A stretch of DNA of 64,000 nt from Apostichopus japonicus (lineage: Eukaryota > Echinodermata > Holothuroidea > Aspidochirotida > Stichopodidae). The stretch is from the NCBI RefSeq assembly GCF_037975245.1, contig NC_092565.1:14973499-15037498 (forward strand), read 5' to 3'. The notes below the pieces were generated by a model. The model searched no databases and was not told where the DNA came from. It worked only from the letters and a program-made list of their open reading frames with translations. This document shows, one piece after another, positions 47,075 to 59,600 of the stretch. Position numbers and translations under genes: made by a program. Numbering within the stretch: the first letter of the stretch is position 1; each line of letters begins with the position of its first letter.

Positions 47075-47301
47075 ACACTGCATACTGGAAAGATCTCATA
47101 TGCCAAACAGCCCAGTGCTGTGAGCTAGGGACAAGCAGAGGCACATATATGAAGTGTTTTGTAAATGAAGGTCAATTACAAATGTATAGTTATTTTAATA
47201 TATGTATCTACAAATACTATAATGAACACAATTTGCCAATACAAGGTTCTGCATTTGATTTGAAAAGACAGAAACCTATCTACTATGGAAAATTCTTGTA
47301 G
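47075..47301 (+). CDS. Possible terminal coding exon, cysteine-rich (weak Kazal-like pattern)
   Basis: A good acceptor (TTTTCTCTGTCTTCTATAG) precedes an open frame in phase 1 that runs 75 codons to a TAG at 47299-47301. An AATAAA follows at about 47335, so the layout is that of a last exon. The peptide has cysteines in the order C-x4-C-C-x11-C-x15-C. The stretch Y-F-N-I-C-I resembles the Y-x-N-x-C-x-L core of Kazal/follistatin-like domains, with N-E-G before it. The spacing is not canonical and the final Kazal cysteine is missing, so the domain call is weak. No upstream exon was found. The gene, if real, is unknown. Confidence 0.3.
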
Positions 47302-50300
47302 AGTAAGTAGAATTATGTAGACCTACTTTGTGCTAAATAAATCGAAACAGCTGGGGTAGTCCATGCAAGACAGGAAACGTAAAACAATGGTCATTGTTGC
47401 CAAAAATATATCTGCAACCATCAGACATTCCTGTTACATTCTCTGTTTTGTGCCAAGTTGAAAATCCTTTCTTCTTGGCAGAGCAAGGAATGCTATAGTG
47501 CAGAATTCGTCCAAAAGAAACCGAACCTCATACAATTGTGAAATACCTTCACACTTATATCGTCGTCGATTGTATACCTGAGTAATGCTTCCTCATGCGA
47601 ACAATAATATCGTTAGTTTTTGCAGAAGTTTACAAGCAATACCGGTAAGCTATTTTTTCTTCTTTTGTAGGACATTATTCGTGGACTTTTCAAACCAAAC
47701 ATTAAAAATAGATCCAATTTAGTAAGTTTACACTGGGAAGTTTAAACCGCAAATTGAGTTCACTTTGCAAATGCAATTATCGTGATATACAAGTCACAAG
47801 TCAGTGAAGTCACATATAGGTGAAAGATGATCTTGGATAATGATTATACACAAATACCCAATTGACATATTAATCTTGTTTCCAAGTATAGATGCCTGAA
47901 GACAAGTTGCATCATTATCTTTACCTCATGATATGACCATTCCAAACTAACTTGTGAAACCTAAAATGTCATTCAATTTCATTCCAGCAAATATCAAATT
48001 CTAAAAAAAAGGCAGGTTTATTGCCGAGAGGCCACTTTATTTAACATGTCAAGTCATTACAATGTTTTCATGGAGTAGGCCTGATATATGTTACTTTCTC
48101 GGTTTTCATTTCCATCGATAATCACTGTCATTATTCGGGAATGTTGGCAAATTTGGCATTTCATCTGCTCAATTTAAGCAAACATACAGAGTAAAAGGAT
48201 TCTGACATTCTGAATAGGAAGCGTCAAGTAGTGACTTGTGATATACAGCATACGTGAGAAGGAGATGAACAGGGAGAGTCCGAGGTGCGACAATCCATGT
48301 TACACCCCCTCCCACACACACACACCCTCAAGTCCTCCCCCTTCCCAGGGTGTTACTCCTTTATACCTACCATCCTGTCTCTCGTTCTTAGATAGACAAG
48401 GAAAGTATAAAGTTAGTATGGAAACACTTTCTAACTTCAACGTTCCTCTTTAACTACCCTGTTGTGGGCTGCTGGGTAAATTGCTTGAGCCTCGGTGGCT
48501 TTGAGATGTTTGCTATGATGGTTCCATCGACCTGTTTATAGTTATTCCAGGTTCAGAGTTATCTCTTGTTCGACTGGATAAGTAGCGGATCCAGTCCACC
48601 ATATAAGGATAATGGCGAAGGTGTAGGGGCGGAGGGTACTGGAGCTTGGTGGCAGTCTCTGGAATAAAAAAACGCGGCGGGAAAGCACTATACGATTCGA
48701 CGACGTATTTTAGTTGCCTTTTGAACCCACATTGACCTGAAAGCATAACGACCACTAGTATGAATAGCCTATTCCTTTTTTACAAAGCTACTTTCCCGTC
48801 ATCTATTTGCTGTACTGCCCAGAGAACGCCCGCGGCAACGCTTTCGATTGATACGGACAGATCCTCGGGTATGTAAAATACAGTGGGCATGCACATTCGT
48901 GGTAGGCAGAAACGGGCTCTGAGGCATGTACAGTTGCACGCGAGAAAAAGAGTATTACAAACGACTTGGTCAAGTCTTAACGAACGCAGAAATTGATGGA
49001 GAACGACGATGGTGTTCTGGTGTGCGGATGCGATGAAGTTGTATAGCGCCCTCCCTTGATCCGATCATAAGGGATGGAGTCATAAGACATGAGCTTAGTC
49101 ATTTTATGACAATCATTTCCAGGAAAATCGAAGGTGTCAGAGCAGAGTGCCCTTTCTCTCCACAGGAACATTTGGCGGGATGCCGTTTAGTCTGATTCTG
49201 GGAACAGTAATAGTGCTTCAGTTCCATCAGGGATCAGGTTCCCTATTTGCTAATTACTAACGATTGTTAAATAAATCGTCTTTTGTGCCAGTTCTACGTC
49301 ATGGGACGTCATCATTATTATACATGACCTTTCATAATATCGAACGTAATTCACATTTGAGCAAAATGGACAACATTTTGAAATCTTGAAGGTTATAATG
49401 TATTGATAGAAAAGAAGGTGGGAAAAGGGTACTTTTCTAGCGGTTTTTGACGCTCCCAACTATTTTCATAATTGAGGACCGTTAAATTAAACATTTCAAG
49501 TTTTCAGTGAGGAAAAATGTTTCGTGGATGGAAGTAAAATGCTTCTTGAAGTCGGAGCACGAGTGACCGTTTATTTAATATTCTAGAATATTTGGGTTCA
49601 ATACTGATGACCTTTAAGAACAAATTTTCATTGAAAATGTAAGCACAGCCTGTAAGCAAATATTGGGACGCTTCCGTCGTCAAATAGTTTTTTATTTACT
49701 TTCATCGTTTTCATGAAGGCAGTGACATTACCTCTTCAGCACTAAACAAATTTCCTTGTTATTTGTTAGAAAGCAGCTCTAAAGTGACGTTGTCAGTCGT
49801 ATTGTAATCTCTGGCGTTTTTATGTCTACATGTCACATTCAAATAAAACTGTCGGCCAAATACCGCTAAATAAGAGCCCATGTGTGCAATAAAATATTAA
49901 TAGATGGCGCACTAGCGAAATATGAACGTTGGACGGTGTGATAGGTCGTAGACTAAATTCGTCACTATCCAAGGCCGCTAGGGCATAGGTAGAAGTTTCC
50001 AACGGACATGTCCTACCCACCACGTGATAGCTGATGGTTTGGGCTACCATATCACATTCAAGTTTTGCCACCATGATTGCTAAGACTTTGAGCGAGAAGA
50101 GGTCAAAGTTTAGGTAAACGACTTGCACTACCCAGCACGTGGTAACTGATGGCTTGGTCTACCATATCACAATCTCAGTTTGCCACCATTATTATTCAGA
50201 TTTTGAGTTAGAAGAGGTCAAATTTTAGCATAGTACCCCCTCCCCCACCCCACAACTTACACAAGGCTAGCTGTCAACTCTCGCTACGGGGTGTTCCTGT

Positions 50301-51738
50301 TCACCCAGGATTTTTCTTAAACGCCTTTAATCACCTAAAGCCTCCAAATTTGTAGATCATCAGTAATATGTCATTTTTTTTCAACATCCAAAAATAAAAA
50401 GAATAATGATGACTGAAAAAAGGACCCCTCAAAATAATCATTTTAGTATCAATCAATTAAGGACCATACAGCGACAGTTGCTAACCGTTTCAAGGTGGAC
50501 GTACGCTACTCAAATTGTGGTATCTACACTCGTATTGGAGTTATAAATATGGTGCTCTGATTTTGAGGTGTGAGTTTTGGTCAGATTTTGAACGTTTAAG
50601 GTGTGAGTTCTGGTTTCTTTAAGCCAAGAGAACATGTAGCGTGTTTTGGTTACCCGGATGCTGTAAGAGGCTCTTTCCCCCTCCCTCCTGTCTGTCCTAC
50701 ATTGATCCACCATCCACTGATTTCTATGAACCTTCTGTCAACGCCCGCCCCCTGCCCCCCCCCCCTCATCCCTCCCGTCCAAGTGATGAACACATCATGT
50801 AGTGCATATAAATCATGCGAGCAAGGGCGTAACCACTTAAAACAATAGGTATTGATGGTTCCTGCTCGTCGCTTCCCCTAATCTATTCCTTTTCCTTTTG
50901 TTATAAAACCAGCTTGTTCGATTTCCCATATCCTATTGAATGATTCGATTTCTTTTTCTTTTCCTCCGCCATATTCTAACTTTAAATGTTTGTTCGATAG
51001 ACTGTTATTATGGAGACACTGTGCCACTGAGGCTTTTGTCACCTGTAGGCCTATACGGATATCAATGCTAGTCCTGTTTTGGTGACATATTTTGCCTTAC
51101 TCTAGAGATCAATCATGATGTTAACCAAGTGGATATAATTTTTGGTCCCTAAACGCCGGATCTCAAAAGAGATGAATTTGTACAGAACTCTGTTAGATGA
51201 AATAGAAATAGTGAAAACAATAAGGCCTACGAGCAAGTTAATTGTGATGCACGCGAGAAGAATTAACTTACGCCCTGCGGAACCCCTGCAGCCTATAGGA
51301 ATTTAAGACACAAAGTACCCTGAGGAGCTTGCGTTATAACTCATGCTTGTAATATTCTATTTCACACAGACAAATGTAGAAATTTCGGTTCTTGTGGCTT
51401 TATGCCCATTTCTGCGACGGAAGTATACAGCTACATTATAGTGTTGTGGTACGTACGTCGATTAGGTACAAGATTTCATTGCGGCCATCAATGTCGTGAT
51501 GATCTGCGCTTTTTGTTTCACCATATATACTGACGTATATCACGTCAATGAATATATCGTTCGTATTAGCATGCATGGTTGTGATACATAGGCGATTGAC
51601 AAATCCCATTTGTCGTCCAACGCAGATGCGGGTTTCCTCGTTTATCGATCGGGAACTATGAGTCAATCAAGTATACGGAAATAGTGAGATGAAGTCAATT
51701 CACCTGTAGTAGGCCTGATTAATGATTTGATTTCATCA
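47302..51738. other. Intergenic, few features
   Basis: A 51-nt open segment at 47671-47721 is bounded by TTCTTCTTTTGTAG and GTAAGT and could be a small exon in phase 0, without support beyond its borders. Two diverged tandem copies of about 115 bp lie at 50011-50230. Near 50824 the sequence CAAGGGCGTAACC resembles a hAT-like element end. No gene recognised on either strand. Confidence 0.4.
50011..50230 (+). repeat. Two-copy tandem repeat of about 115 bp
   Basis: The order CTACCCA, CACGTG, TAACTGATGG, CTACCATATCACA, TTTGCCACCAT, AGAAGAGGTCAAA occurs twice in tandem with about 80% similarity by eye. Confidence 0.75.
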
Positions 51739-52418
51739 TACGTTCCCAAGGGCGGCGGAAGCACTTTTAATCTGGGGGGGAAGGGGGGGGCACCGACATC
51801 AAAGGGCACTTTGCAGAAATTCGATTGGACTGATGCAGCCTTATATTTAGTACCCTTTATAACTCTTATTGTTTTATCTTATTTGCGTATACACATCACT
51901 CCATCAACGCCCCCCCCCCCCCCTCTCCCCTCAAGGAAAATATGCATACTAGCACTGCAATATCCAATGTGCAAATTTGGAAACAAGGAACAAGTTTTCT
52001 TTTGAGACAAAATGAGGTGAAATCATGCTAGGTGCTAATGTAGGAATCTTCCGAATTAGAGTTTATTTCTTGTTACTATCTTAACAAATTTTTTCCATTC
52101 GAAAAAGCTTTGAGATTGAACCACAGAAATTCATTAAAAGTCAGGGGCGTAGCCAGGATTTGCAAAGTTATATGCACGACTATCTGAGCGGAGCGCCACC
52201 ATTGGTTGGCGCGGAGCGTACAAGAAATTTTTTTGGTTTTACAAACCCCTCAGATGGCCGGAAACGGTCCTTCCCGAGTGTTCATTCTGGTTCCCTGGCC
52301 TCTTGCTAACTCGAGACACCTCATTTTTTATGTAGAAAAAGGGCACAGTTTTAACCTGAGGAAAAGTGGGGGGCACGTGCCCCCTGTGCCCCCCGGTTCC
52401 GCCGCCCTTGTACGTTCC
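51739..52418 (+). mobile_element. Non-autonomous hAT-like element, 664 bp, with perfect 8-bp target duplication
   Basis: The element is 51747-52410. Left end CAAGGGCGGCGGAAG; right end TTCCGCCGCCCTTG, a perfect inverse over 14 bp. It is flanked by TACGTTCC at 51739-51746 and 52411-52418. It contains G and C runs near the ends and the AGCGGAGCGCCACC internal module. It is a longer sister of the copy at 43607-44216, which lacks about 50 bp near its right end. No transposase frame. A 174-codon minus-strand frame across its right end is spurious. Confidence 0.88.
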
Positions 52419-55400
52419 AATACGTCGAGAAAATATTTCATCAATGAGAAGACTGAAAGTTGCACACTTGAACAAAAAAGGTTTCATCATTCCTCGAGCG
52501 TCAAGATTCTGTATGTGGTTAAATACAGTACGGTACGTTAGTACAGGGAAGTGATGGCGTAAGCCGACATCGCAGTAACGGCAAATCTTGCAATAACAAG
52601 AACTTAAAAGGCAGTGTTTGAGATGAGCCGTCTCTGTATCTATGGCTCTGTGAGTCGTCAATAGCGCAATATGTAATAACGTAACTTGCACAAAGGACAC
52701 AACACTGCATGGCGACTTACACACATTACAAAACGGTACAAACCAATTTAGAGTTTTGCACACTTCGTACTTAACGTCAAAATCTAAACATGACCGTTTT
52801 ATGAGATTTAAGCCTACTAACCGTACAAAAACTCACTCAGGGCTTGAGCAAAACCTGAGTTAATTTCTCTAAAATGCGCAGGAGCAATTGTATGGACAAA
52901 AGAGTGACCCTGCTGTTTGGACCGAGGAGTAACCCCGGTCGCAAACGTGTTTAGAACTTTACTAAGTGTGGAAAGAAATAAAAGTTTGTTCCAAATATTA
53001 TCCCCTCCCCAACAATAGACTAGGCGGGAAGAGGAGAAGAAGAACTATAGGCCGAAAGTTGTAATGTGAATCCCGACTTATTGACAGTTACATCTTCAAA
53101 TGAGAACAGAAGATTCATTATATTGCAAACTGTTACAAAAGCACCATAAACTCGGATTGACACAATTATTGCAGTCAGTGGAGTTGTATATTGAAATGGC
53201 TCTGTAAGCCAAATCTTCAGTGCGCCCTCAATTTTCTTTATAAATTTTTAGGAATAGAACAGTGCTTACATTATTCGCGTTTTCAGTGCGATGTCAAATC
53301 GACAGTTTATTTGACTAAGGAGCTAGGGGAGGGGACGACTCCGTGACTGAAACCTTATACTAAAATTATCCAATCTTACATATCAGAGACAAAAGGCAGA
53401 GGAAGGGGGTGGAGAGTTAAGAAGGGTTACCCCCTGCTAAAGTGGAAAATCCCATTAGTTGATTATTTTTACATCCTGTCAATAAATTTAGAAAATTCAG
53501 AGAAACATGGGTCAATCGTAACAAAAAACATATGAACAATTTAAGTGACTTCTGAATGATTTTATTTTAAAATAACATTCATATCATCAAATTTTAAGCA
53601 TCTACACTGGATCATATTATGCCATTTTGGGCAAAAGAGCTCAACTGAAAGCAGATTGCTATTCTTGTCATTGCTATAGCATTCCCTGTTTATTTACACA
53701 GTGATGTTAACACCAATACAGGCTACCAGAACAGCTACACCAATTTTCTCCCATACCCCTCCACCCCTATCCAACAATTCACACCTTAAAAACGAAAGAC
53801 AACATATTCCAAACTGCAAGATATTGAGATAGATTTTGATTGCTGCGACTAGTTAATAGCTTTCTATTTGATTTTTAATTAGCAACATATGCACTTATAT
53901 TTAAATTACACAATACTTTTACACTTCCCTTATCAATGATCTTTCAACAATTTACATTCCAATAATTACTGTAGCAAGAAACCATAATTTATAATATTAA
54001 ATGTTTACATCAAAATTAAACCCTATCAGCTCTAGGTAAGACACTAAGTAATATATAGATTCTCAGTGCTTTTGTAGATTACACTGGGATTATATAACGA
54101 TTGTAGTTCATTTCTTTCAATGCTCGCAGGAATTCAAATCAATACCTGCTATTAAGAATTTAACTTTTATAATATATTATGCACAATTGAATTGCTGTAG
54201 AATGAAAAAAAAGGAGAGAAATATATATATATATAAAAGAAACTGTGCGAAACTACAACTACTGTCAGATAAAAATGAAAGGCAAAAAGGCACATGATAA
54301 TAATATTGCTATTTTTAGGCAAACTATATGAAAGGAATAAACTAATGCATTTCTCTTGATTTTATTCTATTTATTATCACTTTGTGTGCCATTAAGACTG
54401 AACACACTTGCCTGTGTCCATATAACAACACTTGACCTCAAGAGTGGCTGCTTGCCACTCAAAATTCAAGCAATTATCATAATATGGGACAGCACTTTTA
54501 TGTTGAAAGCAGGAGGGCGTCAACTCTGAGTAGTATATTATCAATGACACTGAGCCTTTAAACTATTGGTCTTCTTGGCCTTAATTTTATTATTTACATA
54601 TTAGCCTTTTCGCATAATGCAGTACAGTCTACAATACAAAGCACATAAAGTACAGTAGGATAGTAAATTGCTGAAAAGCATCCTGTCAGCAAATTTTTTG
54701 TATGCAAGTTACATTCCATAGACAAATCTGCAACTAACCATTCATAGCTACAACGCCCACCCCTGCATTCCTTTACGATGTCTGACCCTGGGAAAATCCA
54801 TTCTTTTAATTTTTGTCATTGTTAGTTTCATTGGAGATTTTAACAAACTATAGTTCACCAACTGATGGTTTCGCAAGGACTGCTGATCAACGTAGCCACA
54901 CATCATCATTATACAATGTACATATCAAGATAACAAATATCAGAGTAAAGAAATAATAATTATTGTGATAGTTATACATCAATATTGTACTGCATATATA
55001 GTAACCTACAGCATGTCAACATAATTACTGATGTTAACATTTATATTAGATACAGGAAAAACATCCCTAACATATCAATGTATTACACATTACACCTGAA
55101 CACTATCGCATAAACCAGTACAATCACAGTAAAAACCATTCTTTCAATTTTGAATTTTGATTGAGTAGTTGCTAGTTTAAAAGTGGAGATTTTAACAAAC
55201 TATAGTTTCACCAACAGTTGGTTGAACTGATGGTTTGCAAGGACTGCTGATCAACACAGCCACGCATCAACATTATACAATATACATGATACCAAGGTAA
55301 CGTATATCAGTGAATATAATAATTAGTATAATTATTATACATCAATATTGTACTGCATATGTAGTAACCTAGGGCATGTCAACATGATTACTGATATTAA

Positions 55401-55445
55401 CATTTACGTAAGATACACGAAAGGTTCATTTTACACAGACATGCT
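52419..55445 (-). other. Region downstream of the DOK-like gene, including its probable 3' untranslated region
   Basis: No coding exon recognised. On the minus strand the nearest AATAAA I noticed below the DOK stop is at 54586-54591, which would give a 3' untranslated region of about 860 nt. Several more follow near 54360-54375 and 53559. The segment contains a two-copy duplication (about 54784-55400). The rest is AT-rich and featureless. Confidence 0.45.
54784..55400 (-). repeat. Two-copy tandem duplication of about 352 bp in the DOK-like 3' region
   Basis: GGAGATTTTAACAAACTATAG is at 54833 and again at 55185 (offset 352). It is followed in both by CAAGGACTGCTGATCAAC, ATTATACAAT, TACATCAATATTGTACTGCATAT, GTAACCTA and GCATGTCAACAT. 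The copies are diverged with indels. Both lie within 650 bp of the DOK stop and may be transcribed. Confidence 0.85.
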
Positions 55446-56611
55446 TTAGGAGTAACCGTGTGGTACAGCCATATCGTATTCATTTTCTAGGGGTACTGGG
55501 GGCGCTGTACCTGCATTCGTCATATACCCACTGCCGTCATCGACCAGATTTATCAGCCTCTGTCCACCTTTGTCCGTAGGATTCGACTGACCAATCACGT
55601 TATAGAGCTCCTCACCTTCTTGGGGCTGCGGGGAAGTCATTCCTCGCTGCAGGTGGTCATACTCATCACCGTTGTTGGTTATGATCCGTTTATCCGAAAA
55701 GGAACCAGAAGGATTTGAGAAAGCAGCAGCTGATTGGTTGCTGGGGTTTGCCATAGGACGTGCTAAATGGTCATAGGTACACTCTGAGGTATCGGTAGGT
55801 ACATGCTGGGGGTGTTGACTAATACCACTCTGACCTAGAGATGAGTAAACACCAGGATCACTCTCTTGTAAGTCTACTCTGGGAGCAGGCTGGTTCCTCT
55901 TCCTATTAATCTGGCCGTAGATCTGATTCGCTGGAAGGCTCTTTCCCTTGAGAGATGGTTTCTTGCTGGTCTTGGGCTTTTGCACACCAATGTAGTACTC
56001 TGTATGAACATTCTCTTCCACCCGGCCATGTTTCTTCCAAGCATCTTCAGTAATTTCCTCTGCTTTACAATACTGCAGCTCTTCGGGGGCTCTCGGAGCT
56101 GAGGGCTTTTCCCTCCTGCCTCTCGCAGCGAGGGAGTCTTCAATCGTAGAATATTCCGAATCCAAGACCGGCATTCCAGCAGAGGAGTGGAGGAAATTAT
56201 TCTTTAAGCCATCTTTGCTATTTCTTCCCTTCCGCAGGTCAGACCGCTCTACAGAGGCACTTTTAGTTGGTACTTGGTTTGCAGGTGGGGCAGAGGGAGC
56301 TGTTGCAGGTGGTTGAGAGTTAATGGCTAATGTATTCTTCTGCACTCGATGGAAGATATCATTCCCGTAAACTGTATTGAAGACTAGAACACCTGGTCCG
56401 GTATGGCTTCGACGCCCAACTTCCATCGAGAAGGATTTTTTATCTCTTCCATACTTACGGATTGTTTTGTACTCCCAAGAAAAACTGATGGTCTTATTTT
56501 CGGCAGAGAATATCGTTAATTGATCATCGCCAATCACCAAGAAGAACTTGCCGCGCAAATTCAATTTTTCAGCTAACGGTGATGTTCTGATAGTGACATC
56601 GAGAGGGGGTA
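55446..56611 (-). CDS. DOK-like gene, exon 3 (PTB domain, tail, stop)
   Basis: 1166 nt; acceptor GTTCTTTCTCCGACAG. It encodes residue 143 (split codon) to 530 and the stop at 55446-55448. The complete PTB domain is in this single exon with the proline-rich linker (242-257), a basic stretch (264-310) and the tyrosine-rich tail with two copies of Y-D-H-L (422 and 460). The open frame continues 33 codons upstream of the acceptor with a hydrophobic peptide; this is intron sequence, since the PTB domain starts right after the acceptor. Confidence 0.93.
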
Positions 56612-59600
56612 CTGTCGGAGAAAGAACAAAACAAAAAAACATGACAAAATGTTCATCAGAAACAAAAAAGCGGGTGAATAGAAGTGTTTGAATGAAGTAA
56701 ACAAAAAACATTACAAAGAAGCTGGGTACAGTAATAAAGATTCAAAAGGTGGATGTGTGTGGTGGATACAATGAACCCAACAAACCTAAGCTCTCACATA
56801 CAGTAAAATGGAGCATTAGTTTCATCCAAACATTGGAAATCTCTAAAACTCCACTGATCTCCCAGCTTACAGAAGTTGCTCATAAATGAATCCCTGGTAG
56901 GGGCTCAGGACACAGGGTCCATAGAGGCTCCTGTTGCTAAGCAATCATTGATTCAAAGATTCATTTCAAGTAGTATACATAGTTTTGAGTGGTTGCTACT
57001 TTCAACATGTTTTCATTGACTGCTACAACCAGGGAGCTGCTACAGTTAGAGTAGCAGCTCTTGGCTACAATTCAAGCACTGAACATACACAGTAAGATGA
57101 TTCATTGGCGAAACTGAAACCTGTTAATGCAATTTGTTCTTTACCAAAAAAGATTACTAGAATAGCCATGCAGGCAACATGTTGTGTGGCAACAATTAGC
57201 AGATTAACTCATGGCATGGAAGTAGACATACTGTATAAACATATAAACATTGTTTCTAAAAAATTCCAAGCTTTTCATAGTCATGTTTAAATTGGCATAT
57301 CTTTACGAGAGTTGAGTACCAAAGAGATTGATCACTATTGCAGTAGATTGCTGCTTCACTTTACACATATATATTCGTTTCATGTTTCTGTATACATGTA
57401 GATGCAGCCAACAGGCTTCCATTTAGTTTTAAGGGAGTTAATAATACTGTTGACCGTCAATCTTTGGAGCAGTCTGTATTTCGTGTCAGTTTTACAGGGA
57501 ACCTTTTCCTTTAAAAAAGGAAGTGACCTTCAGGAATGAGAAGTGGAAAATTACAGCCTGTAGGTCTGTAACCAGGAACTACAACGCATTTTCCTTGATG
57601 GTGTATTCACTATGCACACACACATACACACTCATGCACACACATATTTATATACCTGTATATTTCATAAACCTTTGAGTAATATATAAGCAATTGAGCT
57701 CACACTGGCCTGAGTAGTACAGGTATGCCCAGTATATGATAAATAGTCATGCACTTTCAGCATTTGAAATTTGTGTGCAAACAATGCAACTGAGCACACC
57801 CACACACAAAACTAAAAAGAATATATATGCAGATATTCTTGTACTGCAAGACTAACTATTAACAGTTAACTAAATAGTTCAAGATGGACTGCAATTCTTG
57901 TTTGGAAAGTCAAACATATCCTTTGCTGTTGTCCAAAGTGCAATTAGTCCACTTGTTGTTTAATTTTTGACTAACAAAAAATGATGTCATAATTTTCGAC
58001 ACATTAATCTTGTTGAGCAACAAGCAACAGTTTTGTATCAGCTGCTTTAGATGCTTATTAAAGTGATTCTGTGTATTTCGAAAAAAGGAAATACATCAAA
58101 CTGTTCATTTTCAAACATTTCCAAACATGAAACTTTGTTAAAGCTGCCGATTGTACCAACCATGAAAAATGAGAAGGTTTTAACAAGCTCATTTTGCCAA
58201 AAGCGTTTCAATTAATTAAGAAATTAATCATCGAAAGTATCTAAAAACTTTATCCGCTGAAGACATGTGATTCATGTATTCTGTTTTACCCCATTCCCTT
58301 TGATTTAATCAAGCCAATAAGAGAACGCACCGTAATGCATATTCAGTAACAACGAAGAGCTCTCTGCTTTCTCAAAGAACAGCTGATGTTCAGTATGTCA
58401 TGTCTCTCATGTCTATAACAGTGCAGATAATTACAGTACCTCAGGGGGGAGGGGGAAGGGGAGGGGGAAGTGCAATATTAGAGACAAAACAGACCTGTAT
58501 GAGAGGGGCTCAGTAAATTGGTGCATTCTAAGGCTATAAAGTAGGTATAAAATTATGTTGATACAAAAATTCTACTAAAAACTACTTTCAATTGTCTTTG
58601 TGGAAGGTTCAGAATGATGGGAGGGGAGGGGGGGGTGGAGGCACAGTATAAACCCCTTGCATACATGCCTGTATTAACCTCAAACTGAAGCAAGGAGATT
58701 TACAGGACTTGAACATAATGAAAATAATACAGAAAATATGCACAAATATTTGGAAGTACAGTTCACTTTTGTGAGCAGCCTATAATAGAAATAAAAATAA
58801 TAACAACAACAACAATAATCATGATGAGGCAGTTATTTTACGCACTTAAGCAACCACGAATGTGGGAGAATCCCGCTTTCACACGGGTGGCTTCCAATTC
58901 AACATTTTTGGAATCTTTTCAATTTAGGAAGTCATTTCAGATGAGAAAACCATAGATTGCTCTTGGATGAAAAACCCACCTGACAGTTTGACCCGGCCAG
59001 GATCTGTCATATTGTTTCTCCTTATTTTCTTTTGAAATAAGACTTAATGTTTCCTCAACCATGCAGGCTTTCAGCTATTACAGTATGAGTGAGGAAGGTT
59101 TTTTCAATATATGGTATAATTGTCAAGTAGCCCTGGAAGTGTAGTGACCACTCATCACCTCAAATGACCTTTGATGTCTGCAGAAACAAAAGGGTTCTAA
59201 TGTACTTAGGGAAGTTGGATCCTCGAAAATTCAAGCTTTTCATTTTGAACTTGAAAGCATTTTACAAGGGTTTTCAGACTTTGACCTCTGTTGACATGAA
59301 ATAACCTTTGCCCTTCACAGAAAACATGCTTCTCCACTCAATAAGGTGCATCCGTCTACTACTGTACATATATGAAGTTCATCCCAACATCAACTTTGTG
59401 GGTTAATATGTTTACAAGGTTTTCACAATGTGACCTCTGTTGACCTCTGTTGGCTTTTGACCTCCACAGAAATCAATGAGCATCATAGATCTGCTCAATT
59501 TGGTGCTTACACATACCAAATATGAAGTTCACCCACCAAATAGTTTTGAGTTATCACCTCTTACAAGCGAAGGCGTCGCACACGCACACACATATGACAC

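Noticed and set aside
52239-52763. 174-codon minus-strand open frame
   Set aside because: Spans the right end and target duplication of a hAT-like element and unrelated flank; no domain.
55874-56143. 89-codon minus-strand frame inside DOK exon 3
   Set aside because: Alternative-frame shadow of the DOK coding sequence.
56612-56711. Hydrophobic N-terminal extension of the DOK exon 3 frame, as if a signal peptide or membrane anchor
   Set aside because: It lies upstream of a strong acceptor whose phase matches the PH exon; DOK proteins are cytosolic adaptors, and the extension is intron read-through.
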